Shown in pieces: positions 1 to 8,516 of a DNA stretch of 36,520 bases. How positions within the stretch are numbered: the first letter of the stretch is position 1; each line of letters begins with the position of its first letter. Origin of the DNA: Planctomycetaceae bacterium (GTDB taxonomy: Bacteria; Planctomycetota; Planctomycetia; Planctomycetales; Planctomycetaceae); NCBI GenBank assembly GCA_947476295.1, contig CANJQC010000048.1, positions 1 to 36,520 on the forward strand, written 5' to 3'. Position numbers and translations under genes: made by a program. Under the pieces are notes generated by a model that saw only the letters and a program-made list of their open reading frames with translations, was not told where the DNA came from and made no database searches.

Positions 1-150
1 GAACCGCTCACTTCCACCGACCTGCTGCCCTTTCGCGACGCGACTCCTTACATCAGCCAACTCCAGTCGCTCCAACGCCGCAGTCTCATGCGCCGAGCAC
101 GCTCCACGAAGAAACGACCTCGACTTCTCGCCGAAAATGAATCCCGGTAA
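1..150 (+). CDS. C-terminal fragment of an unidentified protein
   Basis: Frame 1 is open from the first base to a TAA at 148-150 and encodes 49 residues ending in a very basic stretch (RRARSTKKRPRLL followed by AENESR). The gene enters from outside the window, so its start and main domain are not visible. The basic tail and codon use look like genuine coding sequence, but I do not recognise the family. It could also be a chance open frame. Confidence 0.4.
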   Translation, partial: EPLTSTDLLPFRDATPYISQLQSLQRRSLMRRARSTKKRPRLLAENESR

Positions 151-603
151 AAAGACTCGTCTTAGCCCGCCAGCGGGCCGTTGATTCTTTTGGCACGAAG
201 GTTGCTGTTCTGAACTTCCGACTGCGACGGTTCTAGCGTTAAAACGACGAAGTTGCGTCGTCACCACAAAATGGCCGTGTGTATGACTGGTGAAGTCGTA
301 CGCCTAACGATTGGGACGTCCATGTTCGTGTCGCGGTACTATGTTCCAGTAGCTTAACACTCGCAATTAGCGCAGTGTCGTGGGCGTTTTACAGCCTGCA
401 GTTCTGTACCTTCGGGATAAAAAATCGTTCGCGAACCGCAAACTGCTGTGATCACAATAGTTAGCTCCTGTAAGTTTGTCGGCGTGTGTTTGCAAGGGTA
501 CTTTTTGCGCCATGACGGAACGCGGATCGCTTCTGTGAGAAGTGAGCGGAGATATTTTATCTCCCACATACTCTCTCTCTCAAGAACACGTAAAGGAATT
601 CAA
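151..603. other. Non-coding stretch upstream of the pilin-like gene
   Basis: About 450 bases with no convincing gene. Short open frames on both strands lack a ribosome site and show no family resemblance. The only clear signal is the sigma-54-like promoter at 191-206. If that promoter serves the gene at 604, the transcript would have a leader of nearly 400 bases, or a small RNA could lie here. Confidence 0.5.
191..206 (+). promoter_or_regulatory. Sigma-54 (RpoN) -24/-12 promoter-like element
   Basis: TGGCACG at 191-197, a four-base spacer, then TTGCT at 202-206 exactly fits the RpoN consensus TGGCACG-N4-TTGCW. The next gene on this strand is the pilin-like gene at 604, about 400 bases on. 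RpoN drives pilin genes in several other bacteria, so the link is plausible, but the distance is long and no activator site was identified. Confidence 0.5.
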
Positions 604-927
604 ATGTCGAAGAAGTCTCTGTGGAACGATGAATCTGGTGTTATTTTGTCAGCCGAAATTGTACTCATTGGCACGATCTTGGTCCTGGGTATGCTCGTTG
701 GCCTTGTGGAGCTGCAAAGCGGGATAGTTGCTGAGCTGAGCGACCTGTCAAGTGCGTTTGGGAATCTTAACCAGTCGTACATGGTGCCTGGTTTCGCAAG
801 CTCAAAGGGCTCTGGTGGCTGGAAAGCACGCACCTACGGAGCGTCGTATTGGGATCGCGTCGACAATTGCGATTGTGATTGCAGTATGAGCATCGTGTGC
901 AACGACCCTGGGGAGGTGAGCAAGTAG
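604..927 (+). CDS. Small Flp-pilin-like membrane protein
   Basis: A 107-residue protein. ATG at 604 follows AAAGGAA at a good distance; the longer open frame from 448 has no ribosome site. Residues 7-37 read W-N-D-E-S-G-V-I-L-S-A-E-I-V-L-I followed by a continuous hydrophobic span. This resembles Flp/TadE-type pilin N-termini (DE-x-GATAIEYGLI), with a short basic head, a glutamate inside the hydrophobic segment and a soluble tail. The tail is rich in Gly, Ser, Tyr and Trp and carries a cluster of four cysteines near its end (CDCDCSMSIVC). No tad assembly gene is adjacent. Similar short proteins are, from memory, frequent in planctomycetes and unnamed. Pilin assignment is an inference from the N-terminus only. 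Confidence 0.7.
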   Translation: MSKKSLWNDESGVILSAEIVLIGTILVLGMLVGLVELQSGIVAELSDLSSAFGNLNQSYMVPGFASSKGSGGWKARTYGASYWDRVDNCDCDCSMSIVCNDPGEVSK

Positions 928-1002
928 TATTCATTTCTTGCCATCGAAGTTTTGCGAAACCTTAGAGCTTTATAATTCCTGCAACAGGCGAGACAGGGTG
1001 AG

Positions 1003-1726
1003 AGCAGCGTAACGGCGTTTGCTCTCAACTCGCCCATCTTCTGCGAAAGCATCCTCGCCCTCGCCGCCAGACGCTACGCGCCCGTCGCGATGTTCAACAT
1101 TTCTGAATGGGCATAAAAATCCGGAGCAGACATCTACTTCGGATTCCCCATTGAGAAAATGAACGACGACCGGTTCGGAAGATCGCTCGACGCCTTCTTC
1201 AATCAGCGCACTTCATTTTGGGAACCGTCGCTCTGCACGTCGGCGAAGAATTCAAAATCTCGCTCAGCGAACGGCATTACGATCCAACGCATGTACTGTT
1301 CGACGGCGCCTACAACAACGCTGTCTAACGCGATGGAGTCGTGAGTGAAAATGGAATCCGCAGCAACGATTCGCTTGAACCTCCGCACATTACCAGGGGC
1401 AGAGGCACGGACGATGCTCTGTCGGGAGCCAGGATGATTCATGTGGGACCGCTCACCGCCAGGATGAAAAACTCAGGCCGCTGCCGTTGTTCGGTCATAC
1501 CATCGATGGCAACCAAAACGAACGCACGGGCATTCACGAACAGACGGCGGTGATCCATGAATTCTTGAAGCTCAGCAACACCACGATGATCTCGGACCGC
1601 GGCACATTTTCCATCGGACACATGCTGTGAATGGACGACGTCGGACATCGCGTGATCTGTGCTGCGCTGTGGGGCGATCTGAGTGCGATGTTCAGTACGG
1701 CGGACCGAGTATGCTGGCCTTTCTGA
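1003..1726 (+). pseudogene. Degenerate IS1634-like transposase remnant
   Basis: No intact frame exists, but successive frames give pieces of one transposase in the right order: PIEKMNDDRFGRSLDAFF (from about 1150), then after a shift near 1210 LHVGEEFKISLSERHYDPTH and VLFDGAYNNAV to a stop near 1328, then PPHITRGRGTDDALSG, then after a shift near 1475 PLFGHTIDGNQNERTGIHEQ and TMISDRGTFSIGHML to a TGA at 1628, and finally weak similarity to 1726. The NDDRLGR, YDPTH, TDDA, GNQNE and SDRGT motifs are those I associate with IS1634/IS4-like DDE transposases. At least two frameshifts and two internal stops make it inactive. Terminal inverted repeats were not found, so the element's ends are unknown. 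Confidence 0.7.
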
Positions 1727-1891
1727 TGATGATGGGTTTGACGACATACTTTTTGCTGCAGCGTACGTTATGAAATTATTCAAACCACTGGATTTCCCCA
1801 CAAATCTCGCTCCGCAAGGGGGTGCGAAAAACAAGGTTAAACGAGTGAAATGTCAATCAAGACGTCTCATTCCAGGCCGCGCAGAGGATAG

Positions 1892-2830
1892 CACTGCGAC
1901 TTCAATCTCAGAGGTACTGAGCTACGTTTGCCATCAGATCTGAGTCATTCCAGTCACCTGCGAAAGATCTCGCTCCGCGATTTTGATGTGGAGATTGATC
2001 GACTACTGAGGGCTGGCCAGCCACTGCCGGACTCTATTCTGAATCTGGCCGGTCTCACACGCATCGAATTTATTTTCGTCGCCGACGAAGGTCGTGATGC
2101 GATCATCGCTGGCCCTGCCGAAGGCTTTGCCGCTCAGCCGGACGGTCGCGTCGTTGGAACGGACAGCCTTCGGCCCGTGTTGTGTCTGGACGATCTGCGC
2201 GTCGCCCTTCGAACAGCCGATAGTCGAGCAATGTTCGGTTGTTCGTTCGACCCGGAACCCGGTCGCCTCGCGAAGACGCAGCAACTTCTGCAGCAGAACA
2301 CGACGGCGGCCAGCGCTGCGGAGGCTCAGCGCGGCTTTCAGCAGATCGGCGGTGTGCTGGGACGCTGGAAGGTTACTGTGTTTGGTGTGCCGGAATCCAG
2401 TCACATGGCGGCAGCACTGGTCGAAGCCGATTATACGTTGAAGCAACTCACAACCGGCGACGAGAATCCGCAGGTACGCGGCTTCAGGAGTTATCTCAGC
2501 ATGATGCGCCCCAATGCCGACTCCATGCGTCGCTGGTGGTTTTCCCCGCGTTACGATGCGATAGAAACCAACGATCAGCAAACGGCCTGGCATCTTTCCG
2601 GTCCGCGTCTTCAGGTCAGCGCGCAGGATGAAATTGTGGATGCGAACGGCAATCGTCAGGACGCTCCATCCACGCACGCCCGTCTCGAAAAATACGCTCA
2701 GCAGTTTACAGAGAAAATTCCAGCTCTGGCCGAGAAAGTCCCCTCCATTGCTCAGTTGTGCCGCAGATGTGGCTACACTTGCTCTGCCGGATCGCAAGGA
2801 TCAGAATTCCTCGTGGTGGTGGGACTAGTG
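1892..2830 (+). pseudogene. Truncated DUF1598 protein gene
   Basis: The frame opens after a TAG at 1889 and gives LRKISLRDFDVEIDRLL, LAGLTRIEFIFVADEG, IIAGPAEGF, RPVLCLDDLRVALRTAD, VTVFGVPESSHMAAALVEAD and RGFRSYLSMMRPN in the order typical of DUF1598, a domain largely confined to planctomycetes. A full family member has a signal peptide and over 100 residues before this point; here the upstream sequence is the transposase remnant, and the first possible start is a TTG at 1928. Near 2755 the frame shifts: the expected end of the domain (AADVATLAL followed by DRKDQN) continues in the next frame. The annotated-looking open frame to 2887 therefore ends in out-of-frame residues. Both ends are damaged, so it is probably a dead gene. 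Confidence 0.7.
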
Positions 2831-2883
2831 AACTCACCGAAATCGCACGTTGAATCAAACATCAGACATAAGGACATGACGGC

Positions 2884-4974
2884 ATGAGTCGTCTTATAAA
2901 TTGCCGCAGCATCAACGTTTTCGCACTTGCATGGCTGGCCTTGGCGGCTTCATCGCAATTCTGCGGTGCCATGCCGGTTCAGAACAAAGAAGATTCAGCA
3001 CCGACGGATACGGCAAAAGTCGAGGAAACTCCGCAGAATCCGTTCCCGGAGGCCGTGGAAGTGCCGAAAGGAATTCTGGATGGCGGAACCGAATGGCTCA
3101 ATACGTCACATCCCATCGACATGAAGGATCTCAAGGGCAAAATTGTCATTCTGGATTTCTGGACATATTGCTGCATCAATTGTATGCATGTACTTCCGGA
3201 CCTGAAGTTTCTGGAAGAAAAATATCCGAAACAGGTCGTTGTCATTGGCGTGCATTCGGGGAAATTTGACAACGAAAAAGATTCGCAAAACATTCGCGAC
3301 GCCATCATGCGGTACGACATTCAGCATCCCGTTGTCAACGACAGCGAAATGATCATCTGGCGAAAATTCGGGACTCGTGCATGGCCAACTCTGGCGATCG
3401 TTGACCCGGAAGGCCGGTTCGCGGGATCGCAGAGTGGTGAAGGTCAGCGAGAACTGTTCGATGCAATTATTGGGCAGTTGATCAAATACCATCGATGGAA
3501 AGGCACGCTCGATGAAACGCCACTCGTCTTTGAATCCGAAGCCGGCAAAGTGCAGCCGACCGCATTGAGGTATCCCGGGAAGGTACTGGCGGATGATGCC
3601 TCACAGCGCGTCTTTATCACTGACAGCAACCACAACCGGATTGTAGTCGCCGGCGCAAAGGGGGAATTGCTGCACACCATTGGAACGGGTCGCAGCGGCA
3701 GGACGGACGGTGCATTTGATGTGGCGGAGTTCAATCATCCTCAGGGAACCGTGCTGGTTGGCAACACGCTGTATGTGGCTGACACTGAGAACCATATGCT
3801 GCGAGTCGTCGATCTGGAAGCAAAGACTGTCTCGACACTGGCCGGGACGGGACGACAGGGCTCTCTGGGATTTCTGAGCGGCAACCTGCTTGAGTCCCCT
3901 TTAAACAGCCCGTGGTCCCTAGCATATATTGACGGGACTCTGTATCTCGCAATGGCTGGGCCACATCAAATCTGGTCGCACAAACTTGGGACCCAAACCA
4001 TCAATGTCTACGCCGGAAGCGGTCGTGAAGATGTAGTCAACGGTCCTCTGGCAACTGCGGCATTCGCGCAGCCGTCCGAGTTAGTGGCAGATGCGGACGG
4101 AAAATTCCTGTACATCGTTGACAGTGAAGGATCGTCGATCCGTAAAGTGCCGACTGATCCCACCGGTCGAGTGACAACTGTGGCTGGCACGTCTGAGCTG
4201 CCGCGTGGTCAGTCATTATTCGCGTTCGGAAAAAAGGATGGCATTGGCAAGCAGGCACGGTTTCAACATCCGCTGGGAATTGCCGTCTTCGGTGATTCAC
4301 TCTTCGTGGCCGATTCGTACAACCATTCTTTGCGAAAGATTGAGCTGGCGTCTGCAAAAGTTTCAACCTTTGCCGGTGACGGTGTGGCAGGAAATGCACT
4401 GGAACCGCTTCAGTTGAGCGAACCAGGAGGGTTGTCCGTCTCCGGATCGTCACTGTATATCGCGGATACAAACAATCATCGCATTGTGGTGCTTGATCTG
4501 AATACAAAACAGGCTCGCGTGTTTGATGTGGCAGGGTTGACTCCACCGAATCCTCCAACAGTCGTTTCCGAGCGAGACACTTCAGACGCGATTAACGCCG
4601 AGTCAAAGTCATTTGCATCTGGAGAAAAATTGTCTGTGACAGTAACTCTGGCTGTTCCCGACGGTTACAAACTGAACGATCTGGCACCAGTGACATGGGA
4701 AATCTTCACCGATGGCGAACAGCCGATCTTTCCGACGGAAACTCTCAGCCAGCGGGACGAAGCCATCGTAGCTGACGGCAACGCGACGTTCAATTTACCG
4801 ATGACCGGCGAAGCGGGATCTGCGACGGTTTATATCCGAGTCAGCTACGGCTATTGCGGAACCAAAGAAAATGCCCTGTGCCGTCTGGCTACGGCAACTT
4901 GGCGCGTCCCCGTCTCTGTCGCTGCCGACGCCACCGACAACACGCTGAATCTGTCTTTTCCTGCTCTTCAATAA
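2884..4974 (+). CDS. Secreted thioredoxin-like/NHL-repeat protein (NHLRC2-like)
   Basis: A 696-residue protein with an N-terminal signal-like segment (about residues 10-28), a thioredoxin-like domain (about 60-190), an NHL six-blade propeller (about 210-540) and a C-terminal beta domain (about 565-690). The redox motif is C-C-I-N-C at 96-100, preceded by DFWTY, as in the NHLRC2 family, rather than the plain CxxC of DsbE/ResA proteins. NHL blades are visible as repeated D-x-x-N-H-R-I, ADTENHMLRV, ADSYNHSLRKI and ADTNNHRIVVLD units. The C-terminal domain holds two cysteines in YGYCGTKENALCR, resembling the substrate-binding end domain of DsbD-type proteins. ATG at 2884 has AAGGA nine bases upstream. 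Likely exported and involved in thiol redox or binding; the substrate is unknown. Confidence 0.85.
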   Translation: MSRLINCRSINVFALAWLALAASSQFCGAMPVQNKEDSAPTDTAKVEETPQNPFPEAVEVPKGILDGGTEWLNTSHPIDMKDLKGKIVILDFWTYCCINCMHVLPDLKFLEEKYPKQVVVIGVHSGKFDNEKDSQNIRDAIMRYDIQHPVVNDSEMIIWRKFGTRAWPTLAIVDPEGRFAGSQSGEGQRELFDAIIGQLIKYHRWKGTLDETPLVFESEAGKVQPTALRYPGKVLADDASQRVFITDSNHNRIVVAGAKGELLHTIGTGRSGRTDGAFDVAEFNHPQGTVLVGNTLYVADTENHMLRVVDLEAKTVSTLAGTGRQGSLGFLSGNLLESPLNSPWSLAYIDGTLYLAMAGPHQIWSHKLGTQTINVYAGSGREDVVNGPLATAAFAQPSELVADADGKFLYIVDSEGSSIRKVPTDPTGRVTTVAGTSELPRGQSLFAFGKKDGIGKQARFQHPLGIAVFGDSLFVADSYNHSLRKIELASAKVSTFAGDGVAGNALEPLQLSEPGGLSVSGSSLYIADTNNHRIVVLDLNTKQARVFDVAGLTPPNPPTVVSERDTSDAINAESKSFASGEKLSVTVTLAVPDGYKLNDLAPVTWEIFTDGEQPIFPTETLSQRDEAIVADGNATFNLPMTGEAGSATVYIRVSYGYCGTKENALCRLATATWRVPVSVAADATDNTLNLSFPALQ

Positions 4975-5125
4975 AACGTGGGATGGAACTGGCCCGCGCA
5001 ACATTGCGGCATTTAATGCCGCCGATTTATCCGGGTTTTGTTCAGCATTTTAAGGACAATGCTTCCACCAGTCCCTCCTCCCCTGAGCTCGGGGGAGAAG
5101 GTGGCCGACAGGCCGGATGATGTGA

Positions 5126-5653
5126 TCAAATCGAATGCTGACTGGCACATCTAAGTCCGAGTTCATCAGCGAGACGCATGAGCATCGCGATTCCTGCGCT
5201 GATCGGCAGGCTGATGATGAGCAGCGGGGGCAACGATGTGCTGGCAGCCGACTGAACATCCACCAACGCGGGCATTGATGAAAGATTCAGCTGACCGATC
5301 ATTTGCAAACTGACAGCCATGAGTGTCACGAGCGGCAGGTGTAACGGAGTCAGCATTTTCCGGTACGACTGCCGACGGGAACTGTAATCATCCGGCTTTG
5401 AAGACGGACTGATCAGGAATGCGGCGATTGCTGGCAGCAACATAGGACAGAGCGGCAGAACGCCCGGCCGCGCAACCCAGTCTATTAACAACGCGGTGGC
5501 AGACACGAGAATCCCGGTCACCGAACGCATCCAGAACATGATTCCGCATGCAATCGGCAGCACGATGGCACCCTGAGGCATCGCGCCGAACCAGGCAAGT
5601 TCAACGGCAATCGACACCCAGAGGATCGCCAGCGTCAGGACAATGTTCATCAT
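5126..5653 (-). CDS. mreD: Rod shape-determining protein MreD-like
   Basis: A 175-residue, strongly hydrophobic protein with about five membrane spans, placed directly after mreC with 14 bases between. The sequence itself is weakly conserved, as is usual for MreD, so the call rests on size, topology and position as third gene of mreBCD. MreD is an inner-membrane partner of MreC in the elongasome. Two adjacent ATG codons (5653 and 5650) could start it. It ends facing the thioredoxin/NHL gene on the other strand, with 151 bases between the two stops and no clear terminator. Confidence 0.75.
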   Translation of the reverse strand: MMNIVLTLAILWVSIAVELAWFGAMPQGAIVLPIACGIMFWMRSVTGILVSATALLIDWVARPGVLPLCPMLLPAIAAFLISPSSKPDDYSSRRQSYRKMLTPLHLPLVTLMAVSLQMIGQLNLSSMPALVDVQSAASTSLPPLLIISLPISAGIAMLMRLADELGLRCASQHSI

Positions 5654-5667
5654 TCGGCTCCGTCATT

Positions 5668-6636
5668 CTATTCCGTCAGTTTCCCCGTCGTCATCGTCAT
5701 AACATCCGTTCGCAGACTCATTCGAACAATGCCCACGCGGTCCAGTTCCGACAACGTGAAGCCCGGCTGAATCCGGACATCCCATTGACCACCGGCAAGA
5801 AATTCGGCAGAAGTGACAGTACCAAAAAACAAGCGAGGCCCTCGAACTCCGTTGATATCCGCACTGACGACGGTGTCACCGACCGTCACGGCTTCGGTGT
5901 AAGAAACTCCTGTCAATCGGCACTCTGATGAGCCTGTGCCTTCCAGCATTCCGACAGCCCCGAAGTGCAAGCCATCTTCCGATGCCCGCAGCAACTGCAC
6001 CTGCGCGCGAAAGTCGGCGGAAGTCACTGGCTGAACCATGCTCACCCACCGTCCGGTCTTCTCGATGCGCCCAATGACGCTTGACCCCGACAGTACACGA
6101 TCGCCGGCTGCGGCACCGCCGTCCGAGCCCACATCCAGGACGGCTCCGCTGCCATCCACGACAAGTTCAGATCGCGTGATGCCCGCTGAATTGCCCGCAG
6201 AGATAATGAGTTCCCGCAAAGAGCCAGGCAGTCCGCTGCTGCTGATTACCTGAGCCGGGATCATCGCGTAATCAGTGAGCGATTCTGCCGGATCAATAAA
6301 CTCAGCGATCGCAGTCGCATCTTTGGATTGCTTTAAATCACGCCGCAGTCGAGCGTTCTCAATCATCAACTGCCGCATTTTATGCAACTGCTGAACATTC
6401 AATTCGCGTGACGTATCAATCCTGACAGGACCTGCACCGCTTACCGTTTTTCCTGAATCAACCGAATGCGGCGTGATCGCCATCAGCGCCAGTCGCCCGG
6501 GGCTCAGGGCATCATGCAGCGCTGACCGGACACCGCTCAACATTCCCGTGCGATCGGCAGCTGTGATCAGAAGCGAAAGCATAAACATCGCGACAGCCGC
6601 GTACCACATTCGGTGACGAATTTGTTCAACTCGCAT
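5668..6636 (-). CDS. mreC: Rod shape-determining protein MreC
   Basis: A 322-residue protein: a single membrane span (about residues 10-28), a coiled-coil region around residues 85-110 (VQQLHKMRQLMIENARLRRD), then a beta-rich MreC domain with VISSSGLPGSLRELIISAG, GDRVLSGSSVIGRI and a C-terminal VRIQPGFTLSELDRVGIV. MreC is the periplasmic scaffold linking MreB and the penicillin-binding proteins. The ATG at 6636 has a strong AGGAGG site and lies 12 bases after the mreB stop, so the two are almost certainly one transcript. Confidence 0.9.
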   Translation of the reverse strand: MRVEQIRHRMWYAAVAMFMLSLLITAADRTGMLSGVRSALHDALSPGRLALMAITPHSVDSGKTVSGAGPVRIDTSRELNVQQLHKMRQLMIENARLRRDLKQSKDATAIAEFIDPAESLTDYAMIPAQVISSSGLPGSLRELIISAGNSAGITRSELVVDGSGAVLDVGSDGGAAAGDRVLSGSSVIGRIEKTGRWVSMVQPVTSADFRAQVQLLRASEDGLHFGAVGMLEGTGSSECRLTGVSYTEAVTVGDTVVSADINGVRGPRLFFGTVTSAEFLAGGQWDVRIQPGFTLSELDRVGIVRMSLRTDVMTMTTGKLTE

Positions 6637-6648
6637 AAGAACCTCCTG

Positions 6649-7695
6649 TCACTGCCGCATTCCGTCATCCAGTCCGTTCTTCCAGCGATCCAGATGATCA
6701 AGACAGATCATTGCGCCGCGCGTGACGGCAGTTCGTGGCGAATCCACAACACGGACCGGAATACCGAGATGTTGCGAAAGGTAACGATCTATTCCTCGCA
6801 ACAGCGCACCACCACCAGCCAGCACAAGTCCGGTGTCTGCCAGGTCCGCGATGAGTTCCGGTTGACAGCGTTCGATCGTACGACGAATGCTGTCGACAAT
6901 CTCTTCCAGCGGCTCAAATAACGCTTCTCGGATTTCTTCGCTGGTCACCAGAGCCTTGCGGGGAATTCCGCTGGCAGTGTCCAATCCGCTCACTTCATGT
7001 GTTAGCTCATGATCCAGTGGTGCCGCACTGCCAATTGCGACTTTGAGTTGCTCCGCCGACTGGTCGCCGATCCGCAGCGAATACCGCCGACGCAAATAGC
7101 GGACGATCGATTCGTCCATGACGTCGCCCGCGACTCGAATCGACTGGGACGCCACGATATCAGCCAGACTCATTACGGCAACTTCGGTTGTGCCACCGCC
7201 AATATCGCAGATCATACTTGCCAGCGGTTCGGAGACCGGCAATCCGGCTCCGATCGCCGCCGCTTTGGAATCATCAATCAGCCAGACTCGTCCCGCTCCG
7301 GCCCGTTCTGCGCTGTTGAACACCGCTCGACGTTCAACCGCCGTGATACAACCCGGCACCGCCACGATCACGCGCGGACGCAGTCCGACTGAACGACCAC
7401 AGGCTTTGCGAATAAAGTATCGCAACATGGTTTCGCAAAGTTCGAAGTCATTGATGACTCCGTGACGCAACGGCCGGACAGCCTGAATTCCTTCAGGCGT
7501 TCGTCCCAGCATCTGATAGGCCAGCTTGCCTACTGCTGCACCGCGTCCAACAACACGATGCCTGCCTCTTGGCACGGCGACGACGGACGGCTCGTCAATA
7601 CGAATGCCTTCGCCCGGCAGGCCGATCTGAGTGGACGTAGTCCCCAGATCGATCGCAAGGTCAGAACAAAATCGTTTTCGAACCCAGGCCAGCAT
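6649..7695 (-). CDS. mreB: Rod shape-determining protein MreB, divergent
   Basis: A 348-residue actin-family protein. The start ATG at 7695 is chosen because GGGAGG lies just upstream and the protein then begins MLAWVRKRFCSDLAIDLGTT, like other MreBs; the frame extends to 7740 without a good site. Visible are phosphate loop 1 (DLGTTST, 16-22), phosphate loop 2 (CDIGGGTTE, 163-171), the VPGCITAVERRAV segment and the adenosine motif LAGGGALLRGI. Unusually, the near-universal IEEPMAAAIGAG segment reads IDDSKAAAIGAG, changing the glutamates thought to aid ATP hydrolysis, and DLGTANTL is DLGTTSTQ. It is the first gene of mreBCD and lies about 150 bases after the DUF2141 gene on the same strand. 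Confidence 0.9.
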   Translation of the reverse strand: MLAWVRKRFCSDLAIDLGTTSTQIGLPGEGIRIDEPSVVAVPRGRHRVVGRGAAVGKLAYQMLGRTPEGIQAVRPLRHGVINDFELCETMLRYFIRKACGRSVGLRPRVIVAVPGCITAVERRAVFNSAERAGAGRVWLIDDSKAAAIGAGLPVSEPLASMICDIGGGTTEVAVMSLADIVASQSIRVAGDVMDESIVRYLRRRYSLRIGDQSAEQLKVAIGSAAPLDHELTHEVSGLDTASGIPRKALVTSEEIREALFEPLEEIVDSIRRTIERCQPELIADLADTGLVLAGGGALLRGIDRYLSQHLGIPVRVVDSPRTAVTRGAMICLDHLDRWKNGLDDGMRQ

Positions 7696-7849
7696 CCGTG
7701 CCTCCCTGTTGAATTTCCGTTTAATCCGCGCGCACAGCAACCGTAATAACGGCGCTCGTTAAGCCCGATTTTTACCGCCAAACCGGCAATTACCGCAAGA
7801 CGCAGATTTTGGAAGCGATTTCGGCTTGATTTTGCTCGGTAGACCGACC

Positions 7850-8500
7850 CTATCGAACATTGATCTCTATGGGTTCGACTCGGTCACGATGGTCGCTGAT
7901 TGTGAACATTGCCTGTTCAAAGGACGGTGGTCCCAGCAGACTGCGGGCGTTGTTTGAAAAACCGTACGGCTCGATTGGAATACCAATCGCATTTTTCGAC
8001 AGCTTGCCGTTTCCGTCGATGTCCTGAAAAACGGCGATGGCGACTGGCTGGTTCTGCCGCAGCTCGAGAGAAAATTGACCCTGATCTCCTGTCGTGGCGA
8101 CAACGATGGTCTCACTGCTGAGCTCTGAGTTCGGAAATCCTGCCTCAGATTCAAACACAGCAACATAAACGCTGGATGCTTTTGCCGTCAAACCCTTAAC
8201 GCAGAACGTCACGTCTTGCTCGACGGGAAGCGATGATTCTGCAGAATCGATGGTTGCGGAGTCACCCGTGCTCTTATGCGTCGTCCTAGATTTATCGCTG
8301 TCTGCCTGTGGCATGACTTGCCGAAACGATGTCGCGTTCGGCAGCGAATTCTTCGCCACTGAGGCTACTGAGGCCAGCGGCTCCTTCTGTATCCGGCCTG
8401 ATTCCGCAGGCTGGAGCAGCATCGAGTCTTGGAGCAGCAGAAATCCGCTGGCGAGCGCGGTGATAGTGACCAGCGCAACGACTAAATTTGTTCTCTTCAT
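7850..8500 (-). CDS. DUF2141 domain protein, exported or membrane-anchored
   Basis: A 216-residue protein with an N-terminal hydrophobic segment (about residues 8-27), a low-complexity linker to about residue 95, and a DUF2141 domain to the end. The domain shows the family features: VYVAVFESEAGFP, then AIAVFQDIDGNGKLSKNAIG followed by IPIEPYGFSNNA and a GPPSFEQAMF ending. DUF2141 has a small beta-sandwich appearance and no assigned activity. The start lies 16 bases after the stop of the ABC permease, so it is likely the last gene of the carotenoid/ABC series. A role with the pigment or its transport is only suggested by position. Confidence 0.8.
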   Translation of the reverse strand: MKRTNLVVALVTITALASGFLLLQDSMLLQPAESGRIQKEPLASVASVAKNSLPNATSFRQVMPQADSDKSRTTHKSTGDSATIDSAESSLPVEQDVTFCVKGLTAKASSVYVAVFESEAGFPNSELSSETIVVATTGDQGQFSLELRQNQPVAIAVFQDIDGNGKLSKNAIGIPIEPYGFSNNARSLLGPPSFEQAMFTISDHRDRVEPIEINVR

Positions 8501-8516
8501 GAATACACCTTATGGG

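Noticed and set aside
667-690. Second TGGCACG (within the pilin-like gene) as a sigma-54 promoter
   Set aside because: The -12 half lacks TTGC (it reads TTGGTC at the wrong spacing) and it lies inside a gene.
2003-2797. Long open frame on the minus strand (264 codons) opposite the DUF1598 remnant
   Set aside because: It mirrors the real frame on the other strand, has no family resemblance and no ribosome site.
5085-5120. GGGGGAGAAGGTGGCCGACAG string between convergent genes
   Set aside because: Resembles one arm of a repeat seen in other genomes but has no partner arm and no T-run, so neither repeat nor terminator is supported.
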